In this document: positions 31,997-43,959 of the stretch, in pieces
How the letters are laid out: every line of letters begins with the position of its first letter
Position numbering within the stretch: position 1 is the stretch's first letter
NCBI GenBank assembly: GCA_029204225.1
Contig: CM055113.1
Span: forward strand, 26,157,462-26,215,461
Reading direction: 5' to 3'
Source: Diphasiastrum complanatum
Lineage: Eukaryota; Streptophyta; Lycopodiopsida; Lycopodiales; Lycopodiaceae
Length of the DNA: 58,000 nt
Made by a program: the position numbers and the translations under genes
Notes under the pieces: model-generated
Seen by the model: the letters and a program-made list of their open reading frames with translations, nothing else
The model's database searches: none
Told to the model about the DNA's origin: nothing

Positions 31997-32952
31997 ATGG
32001 CACAGAGGCGAGGAATTCAACTTCCCCGGGTTTCAGCTATGCAACCTGTGCTCCTGATGATACTATGTATGATGGCCATCAACGCGGCCTATGCGCTCAG
32101 ACAGTTCCCTGGGGCAGGAGGTCGTGCACTCCTCCAATCCAGCCACGGCAACCTCATCGTAGATTACATTGGCGCCTCTGGAGCATCAGACCTACAGTTC
32201 ACGGATCTCCCTATCTCTGCCTCCCTACAATACATCTTACCGCTGTCCTTCGCCATCGATGCAGACGCATCGGGCAACACTCAGAATGGTAACTTCAATG
32301 CCTTTTGGGCTTCCAGTCTCACTCCTCAGTCTGCACAGAGCTTCAAACAGAGCAATCCCAACGTCAAGCTTCTTGTCAGCCTCGCAGGCTTCTCCCAATT
32401 CCTCTCGACGGCACCACCAGGAATGTCGACTGGTACGACCCCCCCAGCACCGACACTTGGATCAGCAATGCAGTCAGCTCCATCTCCAACCTCGTCTCTC
32501 AGTACTCGCTGGACGGCGTCGACGTCGACTACGAGAACTTCCCCACCTCTGCCACCTTCACCACGTGCATCGGTGGTCTCATCTCCCAGCTCAAGAGCTC
32601 TGGAACTATTTCCATAGCCTCCATTGCCCCTTTTGGAGCCCCTATCTCCATCTACGCAGACCTCTTTGCCAACTTCGGCTCCTCCATAGACTACGTGAAC
32701 TATCAGTTCTATGCTGATGGCTTGGCATCGCAATCCGACTTCATAAGCAGATACAACACCGTGGCTGGCAGCTTCGATGCTAGCAAGCTGCTACCTAGCG
32801 TGGAGGCGGCTGGCCGAGGACTGCAGGGATCCGACTTCATTGGAGCCGCCCAGCAGTTGACCATCCCAGGCATCATGATCTTCAACGTGGACAATGACAA
32901 AGGAAGTGGCTTCAGCACGGAGCAGGCCGTGGCTTCTTTTCTCTCTACCTAA
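31997..32952 (+). pseudogene. secreted GH18 chitinase-like protein, apparent one-base frameshift
   Basis: About 318 residues in two frames, normal size for plant class III/narbonin-like GH18 proteins. The first frame (31997 to about 32400) has an N-terminal hydrophobic signal peptide (MQPVLLMILCMMAINAAYA, within the first 35 residues) and the first barrel strands (GNLIVDYIGASG, VKLLVSLAGFSQ). From 32401 the family sequence goes on in another frame (DWYDPPSTDTWISNAV). It contains the catalytic DxxDxDxE motif DGVDVDYE with its acid Glu at 32533-32535, then YVNYQFY and GIMIFNVDND near the end, and a stop at 32950-32952. One missing base near 32399-32403 would explain the break. The rest shows no decay, so an assembly error and a fresh pseudogene are both possible. 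Expected role: binding or hydrolysing chitin or related glycans outside the cell. Upstream lies the LTR element at 26200-31668. Confidence 0.85.
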
Positions 32953-35045
32953 GCTAAATATTGAAAGAGCCGGAATGACATTGCCACTTGCCATGCGTTT
33001 ACACTAACCGATGCGTGCTCTGCATATTGGAATTTGGTGTTGGATAATGCCATCAAAATGTACTCCTGCTGAATCAGAAGATTCATACGGCATCCATTCA
33101 TTCATTCTTGTCAACGATGTCCATCAGAGTGTTGGCCTCAAGGCAGTGGAGTGCACCGCACTCACAATTTTTTTTTTCCAAATAAGTCGTGCTTGTCGCC
33201 CAGAAACGTACCCTGAAAAGCTCGACCTATAAGAAACGCTAGAGGCGAATTTCCTACTTCATGTTGGTTTTCCGCGTTCACAATTTATATGGGGCAATTG
33301 AAGGTTTATGCAATCATGCCCTCAAATGATTTTATTGTTATATCTTCTTTCCTAAAAATTAACAACATAGTGTTAGGAATCATAACAAAATTTGCACAGG
33401 ACATTACATTCCAATTCATCTACATCTACATAGATTTGTTGCATTACCACTACATATCAGAAAACACTGTATGCAACATCTTATAATATATGGCTAACAC
33501 ACAAAATAAGCTCAAAATCTTACAAATATTTTATCTGATTCCGAAAAACAGTATCATTCAAAGGACGTTGATCGCTATCAACTTCTATCATTGCCAAATT
33601 GCTGAAGCATCCACGAACTACACGATCCACGGTTCATTCTTTCTTGCCATAAAATCATCACATACAGTACAACCAGCAATCAATTGTATACCTATGATCC
33701 TTTTGTAGTCCACAAATTAAAAATACTTCTGCAGACGGGAAATTTGAAAGAGTCATTCCTACTGTGCTTGATTGAAGTTCAAGCCCCCCCAAATGTTGAT
33801 AAAGTAATTAGCTAATTAGGAGTCATGACGTTGTCCATATCTTAGTTGTCTAGTCTGCATTTTATATATAAATTTCTAATTGACTTCTATTCTAGCAATA
33901 AGTCCCATGTTGGAAGGCGTTAGGATAGGACTTGGATGTCCATATATTTGAGAGCTTCTAATAAACTTATAGAGCATTGGGTAGCTAGTTCAAAAGACTC
34001 CTCATCAACCAACCCATGAATAGTTTTCAATTCAAAAAAGACCTTATAACAAGTGCCAACTAGGAAATAGAGTTTTCAAAAAAAAAAAATACCCAAGGAT
34101 GCCCAAATTTAGGTGTGGGCAACTATAATCTATGTTCATATTAATATGGGAGTTTGTGCACATTAGTTTATTTATATTAGCGTATGGAAAATTGCTCTTC
34201 CTTGTAACATGTTATAAAAATGTTAGGAAAAGATGTGAGTATCATTCAAACCACACTTTACTATACTATCAAGCTCTCGCATCACAATATCTTTCAAGCA
34301 TTCATGAGCAATAATTTTGCAAACAAAGTATTTGCAATCATCACTTCATTCTTTACTTGCCAAAAAAATCATCACATGCACAACTTTTGCACCTACCAAA
34401 TTACCGTCTCTTGTAGTCCACAAAGAAGCACACATTCAATAAGGTAGTGCATGTTATAATTGCTTGAGCTCAAGTACATATATACATATACAATTTATAT
34501 ATAGAAGATTAACTAATTAACACAAAAAGGGCAATAATTGTGACTATTTGCAATTGAACACATTTATGTACTTGCTCACATTGTTGAGGAACTACAAATT
34601 TATCACTTGACTAATATGTCCAAAGCTTAGTGTAGTCAATAACAAAATAGTTGTCCTCAACTTTCGCCGCATGTCATCAGGACTATTACAAATAATCTTA
34701 AATAGTTTTAATTACATCAAATTTTGAAAGTTTGAATTGCCTAAATCCAATTTCCAAGATATCATTGACCGTCCCACAATATCGTGCTTGGTCAACTCCC
34801 TTGAGTAATATTTGTCGTGACTCCACAGTCATATGTGTTTCTATTTTTATAAATGTGCTCCACAAGAAAATGTCGTCCATGCATATTGTATTTTGGTACT
34901 AAAAAAAAAATAACGAAAGGTATCAGTGAAATAATTTTGATTGATAATATATGTCAAGATGTGTTGAACATGTAAAATACATAAAAGTACTAGTTAAGCA
35001 TGTGAGTGGTTTATTAGATATGGCTAACTTTAAAATTGCATCCCC
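32953..35045. other. intergenic DNA with a degenerate direct duplication
   Basis: This is AT-rich sequence without a supported gene. A segment near 33580-33716 resembles one near 34262-34432 in the same orientation, with shared strings such as aatcatcacat and ttgtagtccacaaa, at low identity. This suggests an old duplicated repeat that I cannot classify. Confidence 0.5.
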
Positions 35046-35700
35046 TGTGAAAATTGTCAACATTTCCTAGCTAGTTTGAGGCCTAAATTGGCTAAAATTG
35101 TAAATAGTTTTGGTTCTGGAGTTTCACACGTGTGAACCAGGCCACAATGTTTTTATTTACTGTATTTTTTCAGTATGATGAAGTGTCAAACTTCATACCC
35201 TTCAAAATGAGACCATTTTGATGTATTTTGGTCATATAAGCCATTTTTAGCTATTTTTCCTATATAGGGAATATCTAGGGTCAAGTACCTTCTAGAGAGA
35301 GGAGAGAGAGTCATCTTCCTCATCCATAAATAGTAGGGAAGTCGTGGAGAACAGGTTGGAGAAACCTTTTGTATGCTTCATTGAGATCAATAGATCATTG
35401 TCATTGTTTCTTCCTCCATTGAGAGCATTGTTGTGTGTATTGTCTTCAAGCTATTGTGTATGATCTTAGGTGCTTTCCAAAAGTGGTAGGCTGATGTATT
35501 ATGGACTGTATAATGCTATTTTGGGCCGCACTTGATGTTTATGGAAGTTTCCATTTGTGATAAATGCTTTTTGATCAAGTTCTTTGCATTCTAGGTAGCA
35601 TAGAATGTGTTGCCAATTCCTAGCTTATGTAGTTTGGAGTGCAAGCATTCAAGCCAATGATCTTGGAGTTTAGATCCACTTAGGATCTGTATTTTTCACA
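35046..35700 (+). repeat. 5' LTR of copia C
   Basis: 655 bp, TGTGAAAATTG to ATTTTTCACA, with a CACACGTGTG palindrome at 35125-35134 and a TATATAGGGAATATC promoter-like stretch at about 35261-35275. Confidence 0.95.
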
Positions 35701-35713
35701 TGGTATCAGAGCT
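35701..35713 (+). promoter_or_regulatory. primer binding site of copia C
   Basis: TGGTATCAGAGCT directly follows the LTR and is complementary to initiator Met tRNA. Confidence 0.95.
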
Positions 35714-36872
35714 GGTTGGCTTCTATTTACAGTAAGTATTCCATTTTTGGTGATATTTGGATGTTTGATCAAGTTCTAGCATGATTTTGCATTGCTTTGT
35801 TGATCAAATCTTACTAACCTTTGTTTTGTGAGTTGAACTTGTGGATCAAAAGCATATTTCAGGTCTATTGAAGATCAGAGGCTGAAAAGAAACTATTTTG
35901 GATCAGATCATAACACCTAATCATTTGTGATTGTGAGGCTTGTGCATATTCAATACTAACAATGTTCTTTTCAATCCTATTGTTGACAATCTCCATTCTT
36001 GGATGAACACTCTCCTTAAGTGGATGAAACTTCTCCTTAAGTGGATGACAAATGCTCTTTTGAGTGAGTTGTAATTCTCCTAAAGGCTGAGCAAAGCTCC
36101 CATTTGGATGAAAGATTCCCTTTTTTGGGTGAACATATTGTAAGCTCCATTGTGAAGAGCATATTGTAAAGATTGTCATCAATTTTGGCATAAATTTTGG
36201 TGTACTTTGTTGAGCATGTAAGTAACTCTCCTTATGTAATTTGATTGGAGCATTTGCTGGAAGGTGTTAACCATTATGCAAGTGTGTTTTCAGGTTCTTA
36301 ACAGGTTGAGGAACATTCTCATGTGAAGTGATCTTAGATCTACATCTAAACACCAAGATTTGACAAGATAGTGAAGCTAGTCTTGTGATTCACTAAGTGT
36401 GCTCATTCATTCACCTCTAAATCTTGTATTTATCACTTGCTGGAGTTTATAAACTTTTAGAAGTGTGGTTTACATGTGGTTTTACAGGTTGAATCAATAT
36501 CTTAGTGTGTTGATCATATGTTGATCAAGTTTGTTCATTACTAGGTAATCTTGGCATCCTAGTTTTGGGTATTTTCTAAGAATGCAAGTAACTCTTCACA
36601 CCATAACTTGATTTGGTCACTTGCTGGAAAGTTTGAGAGCTTAAGCAAGAGTGTGTTCAGGTTGGTTTGATTTTGTAATCCATTCTTAGTGTGTGCAAAG
36701 TGTTGCATGTGTTTCAATCTTCCTTTCTATGCTTGGAAACCATCTAGGTTCAAGATAGAAGTGTTTTAGGGTCCTAAATCTTCATAGATCTCTTCATCTA
36801 TCATTTGTTGAGAGAAAAGTGAGTGCTAAATGCTTTAGGACAGAACCTAAAAGTTGAAGAAACATTAGAATC
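35714..36872 (+). other. untranslated leader of copia C
   Basis: A long leader of 1159 bp with no coding motif. It has several short repeats of the type cttaagtggatgaa (about 36010-36060) and recurrent tcacttgctgg phrases. Confidence 0.6.
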
Positions 36873-39800
36873 ATGGCTTCCAATGGTGGGATCATGCTAG
36901 AGTCTAGTGAAAGGTTGAGTTCATCAAACTACTCTACTTGGAAAGTGAGGATGGAGTCCTTACTTGAGTTGAATGAACTCATGGACATAGTTGCAGAAAT
37001 TGAAGAGAGACCTCTCACACTTCAAGAGCAACAAAGGTTTGATAAGAAGGCCAAAAGGGCTCTTCATATCATTAAAATGAATGTTACAAATGAACTTCTC
37101 AAGGAAGTTGGAAAGTGTCAAAGTGCAAGTGAGGCATGGAATGCCTTAAAGAAGCTCTTTGAATCAAAGTCCACATCTAGGGTATTGACCCTAAGGAGAC
37201 AAATATTTTCTAGTAGGCAAAGAGAGGGTGAAAGTGCTCATGCATTTATCTTGAGAGTTAAGTCCCTAAGTGATGATTTAGCATGCATTGATGAGAACAT
37301 AAAAGATGGTGAAATAGTCCAAGTTATGTTGAATGGTTTGCTAAATGAACATGCTAACCTTGTGCAAAGTTTTGCCATTCAAAGAGTCTTGCCAAGTGTG
37401 GTTGACTTGCAAGAAATCTTATTGGCTGAAGAACATAGGTTGCAATCAAAGCTTGATGGTGCATCCTTGCAAGGTGGAGGTGAAGAGGCTTTCTTCACAA
37501 AAGGCAAATTCAAGGGCAAAGGTAAAGGCAAAGGGAAATGGTCCAAAGGTGGTAACTTTGATCATGATGATCACTCTTCCTCTTCCTCTTCTACTAAGAA
37601 CAATAAGTCAAAGTTCAAGTGCTTTTATTGTGGGATAAAAGGTCATTTTGCAAATGAATGTTATAAGAAGAAAAGAGAGCAAGGAGAGAGGCAAGGAAAT
37701 CTTACAATAGATGAGGAAGAACATAACACATGTGAATCACTTGTTATGACTTCAAGTTTGTTAGCCAACATAGATGATAATGATCCTTGGTGGATTGATA
37801 GTGGAGCCTCATCTCACATGACAAGACATAAGGAATACTTTACATCCTTATTGTCTTATGAGGGAGAAGGTAACATCATCTACACTGCAAATCATGGTCA
37901 ATGTGACATCAAAGGCATAGGCACTATTCCTATTTCCCTTTCAACAAATAGGAAAGCAAATCTTGAAAATGTTTTGTACATTCCTTCAATCACTAAGAAT
38001 TTGCTTAGTGTAAGTCAAATGATTGACAAAGGACTTGATGTGGAGTTCATTGGAGATGCATGTTTGATAAGTAAATGTGGATCCTTGATTGCTCAAGGTA
38101 GGAGGCATGGTAAATTTTTCAAGCTTGATGCATGTGTGATCTCTAATCATGAAGGATGTATGGCTAGGGAGCAATTGACAAACCAAGAAGTTTGGCACAA
38201 GAGGTTGGGCCATCCCAACTTCAAATCTTTGGAGGTAATGGCAAAGAAAGAGCTTGTTCTTGGTCTCCCTAAAAGTCTTGTTGCAAACAATAGTGTTTGT
38301 GAACATTGTGCCTTGTCCAAATCTCATAGACTTGCTTATTCTAGATCTACTTCTAGATCTAAAGAAGCTTTTCAACTTGTGCATTCTGATATTCATTCTT
38401 CTAGTACAACTAGCAATGGTGGGGCAAAGATGTATGCAACTTTCATTGATGACTTTAGTAGGTATACTTGGATCTATCTTCTTAAAAGTAAGGATGAAGT
38501 GTTTGCTGCATTTGTCAAGTTCAAGAATGAAATGGAAAACCAATTCAATACAAAGATCAAATGCTTAAGATCTGATAATGGAGGGGAATACACCTCAAAT
38601 AGGTTCAAAGACTTTTGTATAGCACATGGGATTAAGAGGGAGATGTCTAGTCCTAGGACTCCACAACAGAATGGAGTGGCCGAGAGGAAGAATAGAACCC
38701 TTTGTGAATGTGCCAAGGCAATGAGACTACATGCTAATCTTGCTAAGTCTTTTTGGGGGGAAGCTTTAGCATGTGCTAACTATCTATGTAATAGATGGAC
38801 AAGTGCTTCCTTGGATGGTAAAACTCCTCATGAGGTTCTTTATGGTAGAAGGCCGAGTGTCAAGCATTGTAGGATCTTTGGATGTACATGTTTTGTCAAT
38901 ATCACACTTGATGATAGAACTAAAGAAGATCCTTCATCAAAGAAGGGTGTGTTTGTTGGCTATAGTGAAGTAAGCAAGGCTTACAAAGTGTACATTCCTT
39001 CTACAAAGAAAGTTGTCATAAGTAGGGATGTCATCTTTCATGAAGAGAATGTTTCCAATGTTGTTGATGTTGATGTTGATGTGCCTACTAATCATCATGA
39101 TGTGCAAGATGTCTTGGATGAAGATGGAGATGCCACTCCAAAGCAAACTTCAAGGAAGACTCAAAGGCAAAGGGCTAAGCCATCAAGGCTAACCTATGAT
39201 GAAAAAGGAAAGCAAGTGGTGGACAACTCTAACTTTGCTTTTCTTACCTCTTTTGATGAACCAACTTGTGTAGGTGAAGCAATTCAAAAGAAGGAATGGA
39301 TCCAAGCCATGGATCATGAGCATCAAGCACTCATCAAAAGCAACACATGGAGGTTGGTAAAGCTTCCAAAGGACAAGAAGGCAATTGGTTGTAAGTGGAT
39401 CTTCAAGATCAAGACAAATCAAGATGGATCAATCAACAAGTACAAGGCAAGGTTGGTGGCAAAGGGGTATGCTCAAGAATATGGTATTGACTATGATGAG
39501 ACCTTTGCACCCGTGGCAAAGATGGTAACTATTCGAATCCTAATCTCTCTTGCAACTCTTTATGATTGGGATATGTGGCAAATGGATGTTACTAATGCCT
39601 TCTTGAATGGTGATCTTGAAGAAGATATTTACATGGAGCAACCCGAGGGCTATGTTTCACATGATGAGCCTAATCATGTGTGCTATCTCCAAAAGAGTTT
39701 GTATGGGCTAAAGCAAGCACCAAGGAGTTGGTATGCTAAGCTCAATTCCTTCTTACTTTCTCAAAACTTTGTTATGAGTGAGTATGATCATTCTCTCTAC

Positions 39801-40826
39801 TTTAGATTGAATGAAAATGATATCACTTTACTTTTGATCTATGTTGATGACATTATCTTAAGTGGTGGTAACAATCTAGATATAGATGAAATCAAGATGG
39901 CACTCAAAAGAGAGTTTGAAATTCAAGATCTTGGTAAACTTCATTATATCTTAGGAATAGAGATTATTAGAACTTCTAAATCTACATTCATATGTCAAGA
40001 AAAGTATGTTAACTCTATTCTAAAAAGGTTTCATATGGAAGATTGTAAAGTTGTTTCTACTCCTATGGAATCAAATGTAAAGCTAACTACAAGAAGTAAT
40101 GAAAGATCCTTCAAGGACATTACTCTCTATAGAAAGCTAATAGGATCTCTTATATGGTTAACCATCACAAGACCTGATCTAAGCTTTGTGGTTGGTAAAC
40201 TAAGTCAATTTATGCAAGATCCTAGTGAGGCTCATTGGAAGCTAGGAAAGAGAGTACTTAGATACATCTCGGGATCTAGAGATTTTGGCATCTTGTATGG
40301 AGGTACTACACCTAACCTTTGTGGATTTTCAGATTCAGATTTTGCAGGTGATCAAATGGATAGGAAGTCAACAAGTGCCTTTGCAATCTATCTTGGAGAT
40401 GGAGTGGTCTCATGGCTATCAAAGAAGCAACCAACTATCTCTCTATCTTCCACCGAAGCCGAGTACAAGGCATTAACAACATGCACCAAGGAGATTATTT
40501 GGATCAAGAGGATGTTATTGGATCTTCACTTGCTGGAACCAGAGAAGACTCCAATCATACTTTGTGATAACCTTTCAGCCCAAAGCTTGGCAAGCAATCC
40601 TGTTTTTCATGCAAGGAGCAAGCACATTGAGATTGCTCACCATTTTGTGAGAGATCAAGTCATTGCCAAAGAGGTGGAGCTTCAACATGTCTCTTCAAAG
40701 GAGTGTGTGGCTGATATCTTCACCAAACCATTGGGAAAGGACCTATATTTAATGCATAGATCTAATCTTGGAATGTGCTCAAAGACTATGTTGAAACTAG
40801 CATCCAATGTTGAAGAGGGAGTGTGA
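36873..40826 (+). CDS. Ty1/copia gag-pol polyprotein (element C), uninterrupted
   Basis: 1317 residues from the ATG at 36873 in a single frame. In order: a UBN2-type gag (about 1-220), a basic Gly/Lys linker, a CCHC knuckle (CFYCGIKGHFANEC, about 249-262), an aspartic protease (WWIDSGASSHM, about 306-316), the integrase HHCC block (VWHKRLGHPNF ... CEHC), and a DDE core with D in HSDIHSS, D in FIDDFSRYTW and E in GVAERKNRT. Then comes reverse transcriptase (about 820-1060, catalytic YVDDIILSG near 989) and RNase H (FSDSDFAGD, SSTEAEYKAL, CDNLSAQSLA, HARSKHIEIAHHF). Length and order are typical of a plant copia. There is no frameshift or stop, and the product is expected to form particles and integrate cDNA. 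It is transcribed from the 5' LTR. Confidence 0.96.
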   Translation: MASNGGIMLESSERLSSSNYSTWKVRMESLLELNELMDIVAEIEERPLTLQEQQRFDKKAKRALHIIKMNVTNELLKEVGKCQSASEAWNALKKLFESKSTSRVLTLRRQIFSSRQREGESAHAFILRVKSLSDDLACIDENIKDGEIVQVMLNGLLNEHANLVQSFAIQRVLPSVVDLQEILLAEEHRLQSKLDGASLQGGGEEAFFTKGKFKGKGKGKGKWSKGGNFDHDDHSSSSSSTKNNKSKFKCFYCGIKGHFANECYKKKREQGERQGNLTIDEEEHNTCESLVMTSSLLANIDDNDPWWIDSGASSHMTRHKEYFTSLLSYEGEGNIIYTANHGQCDIKGIGTIPISLSTNRKANLENVLYIPSITKNLLSVSQMIDKGLDVEFIGDACLISKCGSLIAQGRRHGKFFKLDACVISNHEGCMAREQLTNQEVWHKRLGHPNFKSLEVMAKKELVLGLPKSLVANNSVCEHCALSKSHRLAYSRSTSRSKEAFQLVHSDIHSSSTTSNGGAKMYATFIDDFSRYTWIYLLKSKDEVFAAFVKFKNEMENQFNTKIKCLRSDNGGEYTSNRFKDFCIAHGIKREMSSPRTPQQNGVAERKNRTLCECAKAMRLHANLAKSFWGEALACANYLCNRWTSASLDGKTPHEVLYGRRPSVKHCRIFGCTCFVNITLDDRTKEDPSSKKGVFVGYSEVSKAYKVYIPSTKKVVISRDVIFHEENVSNVVDVDVDVPTNHHDVQDVLDEDGDATPKQTSRKTQRQRAKPSRLTYDEKGKQVVDNSNFAFLTSFDEPTCVGEAIQKKEWIQAMDHEHQALIKSNTWRLVKLPKDKKAIGCKWIFKIKTNQDGSINKYKARLVAKGYAQEYGIDYDETFAPVAKMVTIRILISLATLYDWDMWQMDVTNAFLNGDLEEDIYMEQPEGYVSHDEPNHVCYLQKSLYGLKQAPRSWYAKLNSFLLSQNFVMSEYDHSLYFRLNENDITLLLIYVDDIILSGGNNLDIDEIKMALKREFEIQDLGKLHYILGIEIIRTSKSTFICQEKYVNSILKRFHMEDCKVVSTPMESNVKLTTRSNERSFKDITLYRKLIGSLIWLTITRPDLSFVVGKLSQFMQDPSEAHWKLGKRVLRYISGSRDFGILYGGTTPNLCGFSDSDFAGDQMDRKSTSAFAIYLGDGVVSWLSKKQPTISLSSTEAEYKALTTCTKEIIWIKRMLLDLHLLEPEKTPIILCDNLSAQSLASNPVFHARSKHIEIAHHFVRDQVIAKEVELQHVSSKECVADIFTKPLGKDLYLMHRSNLGMCSKTMLKLASNVEEGV
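40812..40821 (+). promoter_or_regulatory. polypurine tract of copia C
   Basis: GAAGAGGGAG directly precedes the 3' LTR. It overlaps the last codons of gag-pol. Confidence 0.85.
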
Positions 40827-41476
40827 AAATTGTCAACATTTCCTAGCTAGTTTGAGGCCTAAATTGGCTAAAATTGTAAATAGTTTTGGTTCTGGAGTTT
40901 CACACGTGTGAACCAGGCCACAATGTTTTTATTTACTGTATTTTTTCAGTATGATGAAGTGTCAAACTTCATACCCTTCAAAATGAGACCATTTTGATGT
41001 AGTTTGGTCATATAAGCCATTTTTAGCTATTTTTCCTATATAGGGAATATCTAGGGTCAAGTACCTTCTAGAGAGAGGAGAGAGAGTCATCTTCCTCATC
41101 CATAAATAGTAGGGAAGTCGTGGAGAACAGGTTGGAGAAACCTTTTGTATGCTTCATTGAGATCAATAGATCATTGTCATTGTTTCTTCCTCCATTGAGA
41201 GCATTGTTGTGTGTATTGTCTTCAAGCTATTGTGTATGATCTTAGGTGCTTTCCAAAAGTGGTAGGCTGATGTATTATGGACTGTATAATGCTATTTTGG
41301 GCCGCACTTGATGTTTATGGAAGTTTCCATTTGTGATAAATGCTTTTTGATCAAGTTCTTTGCATTCTAGGTAGCATAGAATGTGTTGCCAATTCCTAGC
41401 TTATGTAGTTTGGAGTGCAAGCATTCAAGCCAATGATCTTGGAGTTTAGATCCACTTAGGATCTGTATTTTTCACC
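40822..41476 (+). repeat. 3' LTR of copia C
   Basis: 655 bp, matching 35046-35700 except for one internal T/G difference and the last base. Confidence 0.93.
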
Positions 41477-41514
41477 TTACAAATTTCTCCTCTCTCTCTC
41501 TCTCCCCCCCAAAA

Positions 41515-41857
41515 AACACAAATCATTCTTCTTTTCCCAAAAAGACACAGATCATCCATCTTTTCATTCTTCTTTTCCCAAACATGAGGAATATAATGAC
41601 CTCCACGGTAGACTATGAATTCTTGCACTAGCCACCCTTCCACCATGCTGCCCTATGCCTTACCCTTCGCCTTACAAAGCCTTTCAATGTTTTCATAAAT
41701 CACTCTAGAAGAAAACATCGATCGGCTATGGATGATGCTTGGATTGATAATATCATGAGATTAACATTACATCACAAATAAATGATACTAATAGACTACA
41801 ATCAACTAAAAACTAACTTATCAAGGCACATTGCCACTATTGTTGAGTTTTGTCTTG
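41515..41857. repeat. direct repeat copy 1 (partner at 53340-53719)
   Basis: About 340 bp, nearly the same as 53340-53719 in the same orientation, sharing for example atcgatcggctatgga and aataaatgatactaatagac. It begins with short tandem cttcttttcccaaaaa units. No gene. The homology continues to the exact base where an LTR interrupts the second copy. Confidence 0.85.
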
Positions 41858-43959
41858 GCCCATTAATCTCTTTGGATGGAATTTGTTTTTATAAGTGTTG
41901 TGGAAAAAATATGTGTAGTCGAGTCAAAGGGAATGCAAAGAAACTCAACAGAGAAGGAACTATGTTCGAACCATCAGGCTTTGATGATTGATTCCTTACC
42001 CTCGGTGCATGAAGTACACCTAATATTCCAAATCAACTGTATCGTGACAAAGATCACAACTGATTATATATCTCATAAGTGACAAAATTTCTAGAATTCA
42101 CGCGTGTGGGGAATGTCCACAAGAGTGATTGATCTTAATTAAGCTTTGTGATTGGCACTATAACCTGATTCTAGATTGATCAACAAAATCTAGTTAAGAA
42201 GAAATGGCTAATCCACAATCTAGCATGCTAATCAACAGAATATAATAGCAATGAATCAAAGAATGAAAAAATATAAGATTTCAGTGTATGAGCATTAGCC
42301 TCAACACGAGCTAGAGAGAGAGAGCTAGAGAGATAACAAGCAATATTTGTTTAGATCCAAAATGGCATGAGATAGCTACAAAACTTTGGTTCTTCATCAT
42401 TGATTGTGTGGAGAGCTACACATATTTATGGAGATTGAGGTAGCTCGAGGTAGAACCATATCTATCCATTCCAAAATGACATCTAAAGTGACATCTAGAG
42501 TCTATGTGACATTTGTCACTTGTCATGCATGAAATTCTACCAACTTTTTACAAGTGTACTAGTTCTAACTAGAAATGTACAAATAATCATGCATGTGTCC
42601 ATTACACTTTGTGCATGCCTTGCATGTCACTATGGATCACTTACAATTAATGCATGTGAGTTGCCACGAGTTTCTACAAGCATAATCATGCTAATTCTAT
42701 GTCTACAAATTATATGCAAGTTGCATTTATCAAACTAGATAATACATAACCATGTAGCTCGAGTTCTATGTGGGCCAAACTTGGCATTTTGCATTAATGA
42801 GCTACATACTTGCATGGTACAACATTTGTAGCAAGCCAAGGAATCAATATGGATTGTTTTTAAATTTTAACAATAAGTAGCAATCTCTTACCTGATTGTC
42901 AATCTTCATTATTTAAAAATAGGAAATTGATCCAGAACAGTTTCCTTCCACCTTAGATTGTTTAACATAGAGAGTGAGTACAAGGACAGTTTCGAGTACA
43001 CTTTTGACGGCTATGCATTGGAAATCTATTTAGAAGGCATTGGATTACTCACTATATGATGGCCCACGGTAGATCATGACAAAGTTTAATGCACTTGCTT
43101 GAAGTGCCTTGTCAGATTGAGAATCGGTTGACAATGTACTTAGTCTTCATGTTTAAGTGCATGTTCAAACACCAGAAGTTGGATTTGTATTGGGCCATCA
43201 AACGTCATAGTCATACATGGTTGATAGTCATAGGTACTCATAAAAATCCCATAATAAGACTTCGTAAGAAGTGACAATTGAATGGATCTAGATTAAAAAA
43301 TTGGGCTTTTCTTTGTTTCTCCAACAAGCAAAGAAAATTATAGGGAGAGAGAGAGCAAAAAAAATTGGGGGGGGGGGGGGATATAAATCCAACAATAAGT
43401 ACATGGAAAATTAAACAATAATTACATATGCATGTTAGTTATGTTACTATCTTCATCACATTATCTCAAGTTACTCTAGAAGATAATGTGATTCACATTG
43501 ATTATAAACAACTAAGTTTGTAAATTGCACTCCTAACGTCTTCTATCAAAAATTCTCTTAACACCAAGGTGAGCATGAACTATATAGATGAAAATGATGT
43601 TGCCATTGAGATCCACATATCAAGGCCATAAACACATTTATGGCAATAAGTAACATGCTAACTTGTAACAATTTGTGTTAGTGATGAGACTTTAGGCCAT
43701 TTAGTTTGTTGTCTCTTGTGAAGTCAACCTTCAGACATCTCATATGTCTTGTTGGGGACTTCAAAATTAGGCTATTATGCCCTTTACAATGGTCTATTCC
43801 ATTTCATTATAAGTTGTCTTGTGCAATTGTTTACATTATTAATATTAATGTATGAAGAAGCAAAAGTTAGCAATATTAATGAGTAATATCAATGTATGAA
43901 GAAGCAAAAGTTATCAATATGAGTTGTATCTATGCTTGTTTGAAATTTGGTGTAAAATA
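41858..43959. other. AT-rich intergenic DNA, no gene seen
   Basis: About 2.1 kb with only short frames. It includes a purine-rich gagagagagag tract near 42311-42333 and a run of 14 G at 43367-43380. The stretch around 42090-42340 has an acgcgtgtgg motif like the copia LTRs and may be an LTR relic, but it has no partner here. Confidence 0.45.

Larger units (their letters stand above)
35046..41476 (+). mobile_element. full-length Ty1/copia element C, intact coding region
   Basis: It has 655-bp LTRs that differ at only two positions seen (one internal, one at the last base), a primer binding site, one uninterrupted gag-pol and a polypurine tract. All parts needed for autonomous retrotransposition are present in sequence. 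No 5-bp target duplication is found (tcccc on the left, ttaca or cttac on the right), and the right LTR ends CACC instead of CACA. One edge may therefore have been altered after insertion. Confidence 0.95.

Noticed and set aside
32305-32733. Overlapping antisense frame across the chitinase-like gene
   Set aside because: The sense strand has a signal peptide and GH18 motifs. The antisense frame has none and is a shadow of GC-rich coding DNA.
42090-42340. Possible minus-strand LTR with an acgcgtgtgg motif
   Set aside because: There is no partner LTR, no primer binding site and no clear ends, so it was not called as a feature.
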